A stretch of 64,000 nucleotides of DNA, from NCBI GenBank assembly GCA_029531795.1, contig JAPEIS010000001.1, positions 3,968,001-4,032,000 of the forward strand, given 5' to 3'. Each line of letters begins with the position of its first letter. The stretch's first letter is position 1. Below the pieces are notes generated by a model. That model was not told where the DNA came from and did no database searches. It saw nothing but the letters and a program-made list of their open reading frames with translations. The DNA is from Sclerotinia nivalis (Eukaryota; Ascomycota; Leotiomycetes; Helotiales; Sclerotiniaceae). The position numbers and the translations under genes were made by a program. Shown piece after piece: positions 1 to 11,554 of this stretch.

Positions 1-1400
1 AACTCCCGATCTGTGGTTGGACTCGTATCTTCCGCGGGGTAGCGTGGGGCTCGTAGCCCAGTGCCACCATCTTCCATGAATTCAAGGTCGTTACGTCGAT
101 ATCATTGAATATTGGAGCTAAATAGGGGGATATCTTCACACTTGTTAAAATGATATAAAAATGTTTCGTTGTGTTATGTTGAAAAAAGGATGAGGAAAGT
201 GTTTGTTTTTACTGAATCCTGATTCCATATCTGTTTTAGCGCATCGGTAAATGGCTTGTTTGAAACACCGAGAAGTTTTGTAATTTTACAAACGAGTCAA
301 AGCCAAAGAATTAAAAGAATGTTTTGAATTAAGGTTAAAAGCAATAAACTTTTGGGGAGTCCAAAGACATTGTTTCTTACAACTGTTGTGAAATACTTTT
401 GTGAATCTTCAAGATACTTTTGACGATGAATTGAAGGGTAGTCACTTCTTGCTTCCATAATGTCCGTACTCCTGAATGTAAGATCTTAATATTGGGGGAT
501 GAAAATTTACGCGTTTGTGCGCGTGTGTTTCGCGATTTGAAGCGCCGACGATAGTATCACAAGAACTACTGCTCGGAATCACTTGAGGGTAATTGCAATG
601 GATTTCTTTTAATTTGTTTGATCTGAATCGATCTAGAAAAAGGCGTATTTCGAAGAAAATGATTTCTTCAAAATTTGTTGATTTATCGGCCGAGGAGGCT
701 CCAAAACATTGCAAATACAATTTGCAATATCCAATAGCCGATTTTGAGTGAGAAGAAAGCACCGGTCACATTTCTTTTAGTATGCTTGGAATTCCGATTT
801 TTAAGCTGATTTTCGAATAGGTTGAAGTGGTAGTATTGGGTTTGTGAGGGGAGTTGAGTATGGTAAAATGATCCCAAACTCTCACTCAACACAAGGGAAG
901 CGGGAAAAGTTTAGCATTCCTACGCAGCTGGGACCTTTGGAATGATGATCTCTACCCAGAATCAGAAGCCCTAGAAACATACATATACAACACAACTGCG
1001 GACTCATCGACAGAAATGATAGACACATGGCACAGACGTTGCTGCCATCAAAACTACAAGAAAATCAGGAGGACCTCGGCCGCCAAAGGGTGCAACCAGC
1101 GGGGAATGCTGCTGTTGCTATGGGATTGGGCACCCCGTTGGAGTCACTGCCCGCTATTTGTAGGGTTTCATGAAGTCAAAATTAGGCAAGGCAAGACCGC
1201 TGGGGAGTTACGAACAGGACAAAGAGTAGTATGGAGGATAGTTATTTGAATGAATTGACGGAGAGATCTGGTTTGGATGATCATGAGTGTAATGTTTTGA
1301 TTAGGCATCTTCAATCTTCTTTTTAATCAGGAGATGGGGCAGAGTTCCCCAATCATTAGTCTCGAACCACCAGCGACTACCATCACTTGACTCCTTTTTG
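1..1400. other. Intergenic DNA without a convincing gene
   Basis: No gene could be supported here. A plus-strand open stretch from about 893 to 1249 encodes roughly 110 residues, but it has no recognisable domain, and other short frames on both strands show no coding signature. The right end may be the 5'-truncated body of the LINE-like element whose tail lies at 1449-1512. Confidence 0.4.
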
Positions 1401-1448
1401 TATTTACAATAGGATTTTCTTCTTAACTTGCTAGAATCCTTATGGTTT

Positions 1449-1512
1449 TAGCCGTCTTACATGGTCTTAGACTGATACAGGACGTAAATGGAATCAATCA
1501 ATCAATCAATCA
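1449..1512 (+). repeat. LINE-like 3' tail ending in (ATCA)n
   Basis: A 'tagccgtctta' core is followed by a short spacer and then five-odd ATCA units. A second copy on the opposite strand at 37781-37847 shares the core (about 23 of the first 25 bases) and the same tetranucleotide tail. A conserved 3' sequence ending in a simple repeat, with no terminal repeats, is typical of 5'-truncated non-LTR retrotransposons. No reverse transcriptase sequence is visible, so the class is inferred. Confidence 0.5.
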
Positions 1513-1637
1513 CGCCCTAGCTTCGATTGCCTGCCTGCGTAGCAGACACACTGGCCTAAACTAATCCTCACTTATAGGCTCAAAGAACACACTTTGCTGC
1601 CGCATTTTAGCAAAACTCATCTCTACCTCAACCACTT

Positions 1638-1929
1638 CTCTTTCAAAGGAAGCGCCTCCTCAATTCGAGCATCCGCTAATTGGTCCCTGGTACGAGCGAA
1701 GGTCTTACAGTTCTGTGATCTCAAGGCAGGCGACCACGAGCACAGAGTTGAAGGATAGGATAGAGGAAAATGTGTTGGATTTAGTATAGTAAAAAAGCTC
1801 TTCTTCAAGTATCTCAGTCGCAGAAATTGTTGGAAAATTATTTGTCGGAAATTCCAAAGGAAATTTCGGACGAGGTATCGATGCGAATCTTCCCAAAAGA
1901 GGCTTTGCCCATCTCAAAAGAGATACCAT
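1638..1929 (-). pseudogene. SRPK-like protein kinase N-terminal remnant
   Basis: On the minus strand the segment starts at ATG 1929 and runs through a proline-rich stretch and 'FPTNNFPTISATEILEEE'. This resembles the N-terminal entry of fungal SRPK-type kinases (FPT.GF..I....KVEEE.LP.Y). The reading then continues in another frame with 'LRSQNCKTFARTRDQLADAR', which resembles the lobe-1 stretch after 'WLARDL' (..K.LKV.TRDQ..D.RIE..). Everything downstream of this (VAIK lysine onward, HRD, DFG) is missing. A frameshift near 1800 and the truncation mark it as a dead fragment. The family match is from memory of the motif, without an alignment. Confidence 0.45.
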
Positions 1930-2039
1930 AGTGAAAGCAAGAGGAGGATAGAAAGAGTGCGAGGATAAAGAACCGGGAAAAATTCCCAGATCTGTGGATA
2001 GAGGAGGACGATGTTATTGACCATGGAATATGTCACGGT

Positions 2040-2420
2040 TGGTAGAATTCGATCATATATCCATAGTCACAAGCGGTTAATGTTTGTGATCAATCATATA
2101 CCTAACCTATATCTAATATATATAATTCTTCCGAAATCATCGATTTTTTCGATTATTAGTTATAAATTCTAAGGAACAATTGAATCCTGATTTATTAGCT
2201 CTTGTACGGCATTTATATTACAGAATATAAAATGAATCTAATCAAATTATTCGAAAAATTCCCAAAAAAATTCCCAAGAAAAATTCAATAATCAATTGAT
2301 TAATTAATTAATATTTTCACAAAATATTAATAAACATATCATTATTTTAAATAACAATAATTAAATATTGTATTTATAAACATAGATCAATCTTCAATAA
2401 CTGAAACTTCAATCCTCCGG
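2040..2420. other. AT-rich block
   Basis: This stretch is dominated by A and T, with many TAAT and ATTAAT words and no open frame. AT-rich islands beside pseudogenes and transposon fragments in filamentous ascomycetes often derive from RIP-mutated repeats. No parent element can be recognised here. Confidence 0.4.
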
Positions 2421-3281
2421 CTCTATTAAGTAAACATTAATAGTTGAGGTCCGACAGCGCTGTATTGATCGCAAAAGCTAGAAGCTCTGTCTATGCGAAT
2501 TGACAGTCTACTTTCGATAATCAATCGCGACGTATTAGGATACAGATCGTGTGGGGAATTCTCTTGATTTAAGCATATCTCATTACACATGTAAGTGCTT
2601 GGGAATAAGAGGATGAATTGCCTGAGTGTATGAAGCATTGGGCGGCATATATGTTTGTTCGTTTCCTTGGGGACCATGAAGGGGAAGTGGAGATTCAGTC
2701 GAAGTGCCGATACGTGCGCAGCCACGGTGTACACAGTCGTTCCTGCTATGTCTCTGGATTTGGTGTCGGCTTCTTGCTTGAAGGGCTGTGTCACGATTTC
2801 AGAATTGGTCAAAAATGCCGCATGTATTCAGGAGGCCATAAGGTTCCTATCTTTTCCTCAATATTGGCGCCATTTAAGCGGGAGCTGTATCGACTCCCAC
2901 ATGCCGAAATACGCCGCATAGAGTGAAAGCGTCATGAGACCCGTAGTCCTCTCCTTCAATGTGTGCACCGGCATTGCGGAGAATCTTTATGCTACGTTAT
3001 AACCATGCTTAGAAGCCCACGTTGAAGTCGTCGCAAACCCCAGGTCTCTTGCCCACCCATTTGCCCCATGTATAATGAAAGCGTGAAAACCGTGAGCATA
3101 CTCCTAGTTACGCACATGGCCGGCGGATAAACGATTGACATAAATAGAGCCGGTAGCTTTAACATAAGATTACCAGGTAGCCTTCACAACTTGTTTCTCA
3201 TCCTTGTTCACAAGACACACGATCAACAAGAAGATCTATTAAGAACCTCAGCAAAGATTTTCCGGAGCCCTGCAACCATCG

Positions 3282-3914
3282 ATGACGGCGCGAACTCCAG
3301 TAACTTCTCCAAAAGAAATTGACACAACCAGGGGACCGAAGTATCTTGAAAAAATAACCTAGACCTTCGCAATCGCTAAGAAACAGCTCCGCAAGTACAT
3401 GATTGATAAGAACGAGACCGAGCTCGGTGTATGGGATCCGAGTAAAGATCTAGAAAAGCAGTTTAGAGCGTTTCATGCCCCAGTTCACAACGTTGCTTTG
3501 AAAGCAAATCTGGGGCAGAAGTTCACGTGGGTGGCATATTAGAAGGCGAAGTTCGAATCGATTATAGAAGACGTTGCAGGGCTTTTTTTCCGTGTAGTGC
3601 GTCTGTTTCTTGCCGCGAAAGATCGAGAGGTGATTCTTTGTAAGGAGAAAATCAAAAGTATCAAGGATGAGAATGATTTGGAGCTGTTGAGGGATACTGC
3701 AGCTGAACAAGACAAGATACTGGACAGAGCTCTTGTTGAGGAATTCCAGACCAGAGACCATGCCATCCCGGACTTCGATCTTAGTGGCAAAACGAAATTG
3801 AATGGCGGTGATACGAACGCTTCTGATATGGAGAGTGAGCGGCTCTCCTACAAGAACTTCACGGCGACAGATGATGTGGTATCTCGGCAACGTCAATCAT
3901 TGAGGCAGGAGTAG
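3282..3914 (+). pseudogene. HeLo (prion-inhibition/propagation) domain protein, truncated, two nonsense codons
   Basis: One reading frame runs from ATG 3282 to the stop at 3912-3914 and is broken only by TAG at 3360-3362 and TAG at 3540-3542. The middle resembles the second half of fungal HeLo domains: a 'KFTWVAY' strand-like entry followed by 'KAKFESIIEDV', then a charged helical stretch with 'DLELLRDTAAEQDKILDRAL'. After it comes the usual post-HeLo linker, 'DFDLSGKTKLNGGDTN' (compare DxDxSGxxxxHxGxTN). The hydrophobic N-terminal helices of the domain are absent. HeLo proteins act in heterokaryon incompatibility and regulated cell death. This copy cannot encode a full product. Confidence 0.55.
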
Positions 3915-4023
3915 GTTCGCTCCAGGTTTGCAAGGTCTGAGAGCAATGAAAGGGAAAATGTCCAGCCCAGACTAGTATTATAATATATTCGTAAATGTCC
4001 ATGGGCAGATCGCCATCCATGGT

Positions 4024-5258
4024 TCAGGTTTTTAGCGCTTTTAGTCTCTCAAATCCCGAGCTGGCTGTCCAAGCCCAGACGACAGTATAGTGTCTCGCCA
4101 ACAGTAGCCATTCCTCAACTTCATCCAAACCCTCAAGTCTATCCACTCTTTCTCTTTCCCTTCCTGCAACCCAATTTTCCCAGACATTTTCTATGCTTAC
4201 AGCATTGATGCCACCCTCCGCAGCACCGAATCCAAGACCTACTAACCTATCTTTCTGATCCTTAAGTGTCTTGTATTTCTGCACCGTGGGCATAACAATT
4301 CCTCTTGATGCAAGATTTTCTACCATCATCTGTCCAAATGCATCGTGCACTCCGACTGGTTCATAAAGAACAATCCCAACGCTTGGGATCTTGCTAGTAA
4401 ACCACTTAATTACATTCTGTGCCACATCCACCTCAAGATAACATAGACAACATTCTGATACTATTAGTGTAGGTAGGTCGCCTTTGATGCCATGAAATGA
4501 ATTAAGACTAATGATAGCAGGTAGTTTGCGGAGGTCCAAAGGGTGGCACACATATCCAACTTCTGAATGACCATCAATGGTGCGACCGAGCCCCCATTCG
4601 ATACTTCCCTGTGTCCCGCTAGCCATCGCGGTTTGTGCAATCTCACTATCACTATGCCCCATTTCGAAAAACCTTTCAGTACCAATGAGTTCTGCATGGT
4701 TCTGCTGTACTAACCGCTTTTTCGCAGCGCACACGGATGGGAAATCAAATTCATGGTAAATGACATCCTTATGCAAGTTCTTCGCTCTCAGACGAAAGTA
4801 GCGAGTATCTGTTCCTGCTCCCAAAGATATTATTTGTTTTCGCTGTGAAGCAGAATTTTCGGGTTGAGATAGAAAGGTTTCGATCAGGAGGTCTAGAGCA
4901 GTGGTACGAGAGTATGTACCTATTCCAAGTCACAGATTAGCTGGTTCCGTGTAGGTCAGTGGACTGCACTCGCAGTAACGAAGGCTAACGAACCTCTATT
5001 TATGATTGGCAGCCTTCGTGTCCCACTTCCATTGACGAAATAATGAGCAAAAGGATCTTCGAGATAGCCAAGATTGACTGCACTAAGGCGAGATACGGCT
5101 GCATCAGTATCGGTACCTTGAACGGCATTATCTCTGCGATTCGAAGAAACCTCCGAATGAGGATTTAAAGGGTCACGTAGTCCCTGGTCTCTACCTTTAC
5201 CACGCGACCGAGGTCCACCTGGCAAGGAGAGAAGATTTGGTATTTGTTGTGCCGACAT
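4024..5258 (-). CDS. ppm1: PP2A leucine carboxyl methyltransferase (PPM1/LCMT1)
   Basis: The enzyme transfers a methyl group from S-adenosylmethionine to the C-terminal leucine of the PP2A catalytic subunit, which favours assembly of the B-subunit holoenzyme. Two exons, 5258-4994 and 4919-4024, flank a 74-nt intron and encode 386 aa, normal for fungal PPM1. The family signatures are visible: '[15 protein letters not shown]' across the exon junction, the SAM-binding '[13 protein letters not shown]' loop, the acidic 'YHEFDFP' that contacts SAM, and the '[10 protein letters not shown]'-like strand (here [12 protein letters not shown]). The start at 5258 (MSAQQIP) was preferred over an in-frame ATG 20 codons upstream because it gives the usual short N-terminus. 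Its promoter side faces the phosphatase-like gene about 0.7 kb away. Confidence 0.9.
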
Positions 5259-5992
5259 CTTTTCGGTATGAATTGGATATGAATTAGAAAAATATAGTGA
5301 AAGCTTCTGTTGCTTCAAGCTCTGGTGGGGTACACATAATGCAGCAAACAGATCGCGTAAGGCTGGATAACGTCATGCGAGGCTGAAAGTACCTACTGGG
5401 TTCAAGAAAGATTAAACTGGGCCAAGGTGCTAAATCATTCATGACTTGTGGGACTTGAATTTCGAGAATTACCTGGGAATGTGATCGAAGGTATAACAAT
5501 AGGGACTTACTATTGGTATGTAAATGATGTTAATCTGTTGGTAGTGCACTACTTGAGACGACGTTGAGGGCGCCAGTGGCAGTCTGGACGGAGGATGGAG
5601 TCGAGGTTATGAAGCCTATTTGACTATGAAACACCTACTATACAAATATACTTGTCACTGATGGCTGGGATTATCATTATTAATATGATACCCCCATACT
5701 TTGATATGACTGCGTTGAGGTCTGCCACATTTGAACAAGTGCATTGTTGAGAACAAGTACATAAATTCACATTGACCAAAACAGAAAGAATAGATATTGA
5801 TTGTGATTTGCAAAACTCCTGCTCGAACTCTCCGATATGTACCGTAAACTGATCCCGCAATGCCGTTTGGGTATCGTTGAACGCCTGCTATGCGAAATGT
5901 GTAATGAATTCTATACCATACGCCCGTCTCCACCGTAGGACGAACAATTCGCCGTCACCATGCAACAGCCTCGCCATGTAATGCTCTCCAAG

Positions 5993-6983
5993 CTAAATAA
6001 ACGGACTAAACTTCGTCCGTCCACCAAATCTATCCCAGTCATCCCGTTGAGATTGACCCATATCCACATCACCATCCTCATCATCCACCTCAAGTCGTCT
6101 CTTTGATTTCAATGATACAGTTGCCTCGGCCTGTCGAGTTTGAGTGACACTTCTTTTAGCTTCCAAAAGTTGGTGGTAATTTAGCAACGTATGTTTCATC
6201 TCATCATCGAAAGCTACACAAAACCGCTGGTTTTGTACATACTGTATGGCTTCGATTAGACCTAACTCATAAGTCGCCATGAGATATGCTACGGCGACAG
6301 CAGCAGATCTTTCATTTCCAGATTCGCAGAAGAGAAGAACCTTTGGTGTTGCAGCCAATGGCCTACTGTTTACTCCTTGAGGATTCCGGTGTCTAAATAC
6401 TCGAATGAGATGGTCATTTATTGTTTGTATGGCTCGAGGAAAGGCGGCGATAAGTTCCATGTTTCCACTAACATCAACGGCACCAGCTTCAATACCCAAC
6501 TGTTGTGCCACCTTTGCGCCGCTCAAAATCCTTGCTTGTGCGGTCATAGTATCTCTGATCACAAGTAACATTGTGATCCCTTCCCTTTGCAACGTTTCAA
6601 TTTCTCTTGCGCCTGAGGATGGTCCAAGATAAAGGAAAGATAAGATCGCTTGAATATGGCGTCGCATCTCATATTTCCAGTCGGATCTTTCCACAGATAC
6701 ATTTTGTCCTTGTGTAATTACGCTTAATATCTCTCGAGTCTCTTCTTCATCATCCAACCCGCGATATTCCGATAAAATGATTTGGGCATTCGTACCGACA
6801 ACGGGTGGTATATGGATATGGGGTGGTGATGGAGGCTAAAGTACGTAAGATAACTGTCATCAAAAAGTAGTGATTGGAGAGACATACTCTCCATGAATAT
6901 ATGGCAGTAGGAGTGGTTCTATACTCCATAGGACTTGTCGCAAACGTTCCCGAATCCATATCCGACTCCATTGTAGGTGTCAT
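5993..6983 (-). CDS. Dual-specificity phosphatase-like (STYX-type) protein
   Basis: Two exons, 6983-6888 and 6835-5993, with a 52-nt GTATGT intron, encode 312 aa. The core has the DSP fold order: an 'LYLGPSSGA' strand, a central helical region, and a P-loop around residues 202-208 reading 'FCESGNERSA'. This preserves the Cys and Arg of the C-x5-R signature but lacks the preceding catalytic-loop His (Phe instead). A basic, acidic-flanked tail (KSKRRLEVDDEDGD) may be an NLS. Fungal members of this group are usually called STYX-like or tyrosine phosphatase-like, and whether they are active is unclear. Substrate unknown. An alternative start is the Met at 6971. Confidence 0.75.
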
Positions 6984-7479
6984 CGTTGGGCAAGATAATG
7001 TGAAACAATGTAAAGATTATCGGAAGATCTGGAGTGTTGTAACAATCCAAAGGTAAAGTTTGAAAGGTAGAGAAACGTCGAGGTAGTCAAAAGGTATGAG
7101 GTACGAGGAAAATCGTAGAAGAAAATGATATGAGAATCGTTTCCGGAAAGATGTTTTTGCTTTGAAAGGTCTCGTCCCTTGATTAAAATTAATTGAGAAT
7201 AGTTGATAGACTCAAGGTGGTCGATCAAATAAAATACTAAAGTTGATAAATCATTGTATGGTAACTTATGGACCTTCTCTTGAAGTTCAAGTACGGTCAT
7301 TTATGATATCATGTTCGAGTTACAGAGAGTAGGAACAGTACAGCCAATTCCTGGGGTATTCTTATTAATAGAGAGTCACCTAGTCATAGTCATAATCACA
7401 GTGTGGCTCGTGCCTCCGAACCTCCCCTTGCCTTGCCTTGAACTCGGGGGTGAAGCTTCCAAGCATAAACTACAACAAA

Positions 7480-8802
7480 ATGTCCAACAAACGAATCGAA
7501 CAAAGCGAAATCGAAAAATATTGGGAGATTTTTGCATCTCTATCAAATGGTGGAACACATCTTACTGGCGCGCAGGCAGCGCCAGTTCTGAAAAATAGTC
7601 AACTACGAGACGATCAACTCGAACGGATATGGGATCTCGCAGATGTCGACAATGATGGGAATCTAGATTTTGAGGAATTTTGTGTGGCCATGAGATTGAT
7701 TTTCGATCTTGTTAATGGGGTATGGTAATTTCATATTAATAATAGTAGGATTGATTTAATTTAAGCATCTTTTAGGAATATGCAGATGTACCACCAGCAC
7801 TACCTGACTGGCTTGTTCCAGAATCGAAGGCACATTTAGTTCAGGCTAGTCGAGCACTTACCGGAAGACAAGTCCAATTTGAACGCGTTGAAGATGATGA
7901 TGACACGCCGGGTCTAAAAGATGGCTTCGATTGGTACATGAGTCCATCCGACAAATCCAAATACGAAGAGATATACTCTGCGAATAGGGATGGCAGAGGA
8001 GATATAACTTGTAAGTGCATGAGCCCTACGACCTACTTTCAATTAAGTCTGACTTCCCAAAGTCGAATCTCTAGATACCCTCTACTCTTCGCTTGACGTA
8101 CCAGACACCGATGTTCGCTCAGCCTGGAACTTAATCAATCCATCCGCTGCTCCCGCCATTTTCAAAGATGCCACTCTCGCCTTCTTACACATACTTAATA
8201 ATCGACACGAAGGATATCGCATTCCTAGGACTGTTCCTCCATCGCTTAGAGCAAGTTTCGAACGAAATCAAATCGATTACCAAATAGATAATCAACGTGT
8301 AGCATCGCCGGCGCAAAAATGGGGCGCTACCGGTGGTGAAGAAACAAGTACTGGTCGCAAAGCTAAATTCGGAGAGACATATATGAGTCGACTTGGGATA
8401 GGTGGAAAGAGCAGTTACAGACCTGCTGGTACCGATTTCTCAGGCACGAAAACGACCGAGGATTGGGAGGAAGTAAGATTAAAGAAACAACTTGCGGAGC
8501 TTGAAGCCAAGATTGAGAAGGTTGAAGCTGCAGCTGCAGCAAGATCTGGCGGAAGACGGGATACCAAACCAGCCTTAGTCAAGAGAGAATTGGAACAGCT
8601 ACTAGATTACAAACGCCGGGAATTACGAGATTTGGAATCTGGCGAGGGAAGGAGTAAAGTTGGTGCAAGCTTAAAAGGGGTTGCGGATGAGATCGCTACG
8701 GTTAAGGAACAGGTCGATGGATTGGAAGCACATTTGAGGTCACGAGAACAGGTCTTGGAGGAATTGAAGCAAGAGATTGAGAACGAGAAGATCAGCCTAT
8801 AA
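7480..8802 (+). CDS. end3: End3, EH-domain protein of the Pan1-End3-Sla1 endocytic complex
   Basis: Three exons, 7480-7719, 7776-8010 and 8063-8802, encode 404 aa. The N-terminal EH domain (about residues 5-95) contains a calcium-loop motif '[13 protein letters not shown]'. A second degenerate EH region around '[18 protein letters not shown]' follows. The C-terminal third is a long coiled coil ending in '[14 protein letters not shown]', as in yeast and Aspergillus End3. The protein works at cortical actin patches in clathrin-mediated endocytosis. Start chosen at MSNKRIEQ, the conserved N-terminus. A 'CAACAAA' context precedes it. Confidence 0.92.
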
Positions 8803-9595
8803 AATTATTTACTACTAATTAATACAATTGTTTATAAATGGGGCCAAGCGGTATTACTCCTATGACTCCAAGGCGACGTCGATAATTCATCATCTAGGAA
8901 CAATATTTGAAAAGCACAGAAAAGACTGCCATCTGAGCTAGTTGGGCCAGCATGAAAGCCTGCTCTTTTCTCGAATTCCTCGGTGTGTTATCAAGGACGA
9001 GCTATGATCTGCATTTCTAATAATGACTGTTCAAAAAACACCTAAGAGAACTGTGACTCAAAATTTTACCTGGAATTTTAGAGGGCGGACGAGGCAAATA
9101 GCAGACTTACGACATTGTCTTTTCAAGTCCAACTTTCATCCACGGCGACATCCATTTGCATTGGAAAAACAAGGGAAGAACACTACCAAGCTCTGAAGAA
9201 GTGGGAGAAGGAACTACCAGTATGTGATTCATGATTTATTGTAGAAGTAGTACGGAGGAATGGCAAAGCCATAGGTCTGAGAAGCGGTATAGTAGTGGTA
9301 TACTAGTGGTATGCAAGGTATTGTGAACTCCTCGATTTTGAATTGGACGAAATGAAATGGGCGTTCATTTTGCATCATGATGTTAGGCTACGTGTATATG
9401 ACTACTTAATGATATAGCTTCGAATAATTAGCAGTCCTCATTTTCGTCACATATTTCGGCATATATTGACCTTGATTGCTTTCTCCATCTATACTTTAAC
9501 TCTCCATCTTTCGTCAAAAGTATCATTATCCGCTTCCCTCTGCGAGAATATATCAGAGTCATTCCTACCATTCTTCCCTGCACAAAAAGAACTCC
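8803..9595. other. Intergenic region, nothing recognised
   Basis: This gap between end3 and the small membrane protein contains only short frames. A short direct repeat around 9289-9312 (two copies of a 'tagtagtggtata'-like unit) is the only visible structure. Confidence 0.4.
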
Positions 9596-10012
9596 ATGTT
9601 TATCTCCAACAAACAAGACAAATACATCCTCATCGTCACCCTAACCCTAACCCTCATCCTCTTCTGCACCACCATCATTTCCCTACTCCTATACAAGTAT
9701 TTCATCTCCAGCATCGGATCCCCCCAGCCCACGCCACCATATCACGGCTCTCTCATCCACAAACATACATGGTATCTTCCCGCTACCAACCTACATTTTC
9801 AATCTCTATCTCTAAATACATCTACATCAGCAGCCGTAGAATCAACACAACTCAATGAAGCAGTAAATTCGGCTGAGAAGATAATATATCTTGCACTTAT
9901 GATTTGCATATTGGGTATTTTGGCGCAGATGGCGGTGTTGAATGGGTGGTGGATGCCATGGGAGACAGGGCTGTATATGGGAAGGAAGGTCGTGGTTGTA
10001 GTTGAGTGTTAG
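9596..10012 (+). CDS. Small two-TM hypothetical membrane protein
   Basis: A single open frame encodes 138 aa. A hydrophobic segment at residues 10-36 (ILIVTLTLTLILFCTTIISL...) is followed by a polar Ser/Thr/Pro-rich loop, then a second hydrophobic helix near residues 95-115 (IIYLALMICILGILAQMAVL) and 'GWWMPWETG'. No family was recognised. Its layout (short tail, TM, polar loop, TM) resembles the minus-strand ORF at 11099-11554, which converges on it. The two could be a related pair, but no residue-level similarity was established. It may be a real gene or a chance ORF. Confidence 0.4.
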   Translation: MFISNKQDKYILIVTLTLTLILFCTTIISLLLYKYFISSIGSPQPTPPYHGSLIHKHTWYLPATNLHFQSLSLNTSTSAAVESTQLNEAVNSAEKIIYLALMICILGILAQMAVLNGWWMPWETGLYMGRKVVVVVEC

Positions 10013-11098
10013 GCGGGCGGAGAGGGATGGGGAAGGTATTGGATTGGAAAGAAGAAGTGATAGGAGAAGATATTTTTACTTTGAGCTCTAGATAGGGTAA
10101 GTGAAGTGTGATGAATTGGTGTATTAGTGATAGCGCTAGTGTTATATTGTATCTCAGCTCAACAATTGGAAGAAGAAGCTCTTTGATGCCATCTCAGAAG
10201 AAGTATCATATAGGACGCACTCAATGCTTTAGATGACAAAAATGAATAATGGCCATCCAAAACCATATCATCTACATCATACATCCAAATACTTTTGCTT
10301 AAGTAACTCGAAAACACATTCTTTAAACAGAATTAACACTTATGCAATGATTCAAATTAAAAGTACCGAGTTCCCATCCGAATTACATGAGATGAATCAT
10401 CAATGTCGCTTAAATATCCACCTCCCTCATGTATCTAAACCATTTCCTTCATCACCAAACATATCCCGACAATACAATTGTCCACATTTCCACCCATACC
10501 ATAGTAATCAAGGTCTCTCAATCTCCGAAACTGAAAAACTTGGTACAATAAATCTACAGCGCGATACCGAGCAAAATCTACAAACCCGAATAAACTCGTC
10601 ATATTTCCATTTTTTTGCTAGAATTCTCCAAAATCTTCCTCAATAAGTGAAGGATAAATAATGAACAGTACCAATTTTCTTTCCATAGTACTACTTCGAT
10701 CAAGCCTCTCTAAATATATAAATTTAGAGTTATTCAAATCTCGCTCCTCGCTGAAGTTTATTCTGTGTATGTGCACATCTCGCGAACGTGGAACCCCTTA
10801 ATGGTAATTTGTATTACAGAGTCACTGGTAAGATTACATATCTCGTGAAATCTTCAACGCTTGGTTGATTCCTCATGTTTAATCATCGCATTAACCTAAT
10901 CAATATTGAAAAAATCGAAAAATCAAATACTAGCACTAATATCGGTATGCGCTTCTTACCTAGCCAACGCTCCGGATAGCAACATCACACATCCAGCCTG
11001 CATCCACTCCCTCATTCTCGCTCCATCCCAAATTTCCTCACTCATTGTGCACAATTCCTCCATCCAACCAACCATATCCCACTCTCCCACTCTCCCCC
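10013..11098. other. Intergenic region, nothing firm
   Basis: A plus-strand open frame at 10233-10646 (137 aa, His/Ser/Asn-rich, no hydrophobic core or domain) is present but has low-complexity composition and no support. The rest is AT-rich. Confidence 0.35.
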
Positions 11099-11554
11099 TC
11101 AACCCAGAACCCTCCCCCCAAACCTCCCCCTAAAAAACGCAACAACCAACCCCACCACCCCCCCAACCACAATCGGATTCCCAACCGCCATCACCAGTAT
11201 CATTTCTCTCATCGAAATCCCATATCCATTTCCAAATCCCAATCCAGATCCTCCCAACCAATATCCCTTCATCGGCGCCAAGGTTTCCGTTTCTCTTTCT
11301 CTTAACTGCGTTGTTGTTTGTGATGTGGTTTCTGCTAGAACATCAATTATCTGTGTATGCACCTCATCTATTACCGGAATTTTAAATTCTGGTGAAGTAC
11401 CTCCAGAATTAGATGCTTGATGAGAGTGAGCATTAGAATGGGGATGAAGATTATTAATCCTTGAGTGTGGTGGTGGGAGCGTATGAGAGAAGATGTAAAT
11501 GCTGAGGAGACAAGAGATGCTAGCTAATAGAAGCCATGGAATGAGATTTTTCAT
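11099..11554 (-). CDS. Small two-TM hypothetical membrane protein
   Basis: A 151-aa frame begins with a signal-anchor-like 'NLIPWLLLASISCLLSIYIF'. A His/Ser-rich loop and a short region rich in Glu, Thr and Arg follow, then a second hydrophobic stretch (MILVMAVGNPIVVGGVVGLVVAFF) and a Gly/Arg tail. No family recognised. The predicted topology matches the gene at 9596-10012. Confidence is limited by the lack of homology evidence and by C-runs on the plus strand that could create open frames by chance. Confidence 0.4.
   Translation of the reverse strand: MKNLIPWLLLASISCLLSIYIFSHTLPPPHSRINNLHPHSNAHSHQASNSGGTSPEFKIPVIDEVHTQIIDVLAETTSQTTTQLRERETETLAPMKGYWLGGSGLGFGNGYGISMREMILVMAVGNPIVVGGVVGLVVAFFRGRFGGRVLG

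Noticed and set aside
2426..2926. Overlapping open frames on both strands near 2.4-2.9 kb
   Set aside because: Lengths of 88-128 codons on both strands with no recognisable domain, hydrophobic pattern or splice continuity. No choice between strands can be supported.
9637..9655. Telomere-like CCCTAA repeats
   Set aside because: Only about two units occur, inside the open frame at 9596-10012, where they encode alternating Leu/Thr of a TM helix. This is not a telomere or an interstitial array.
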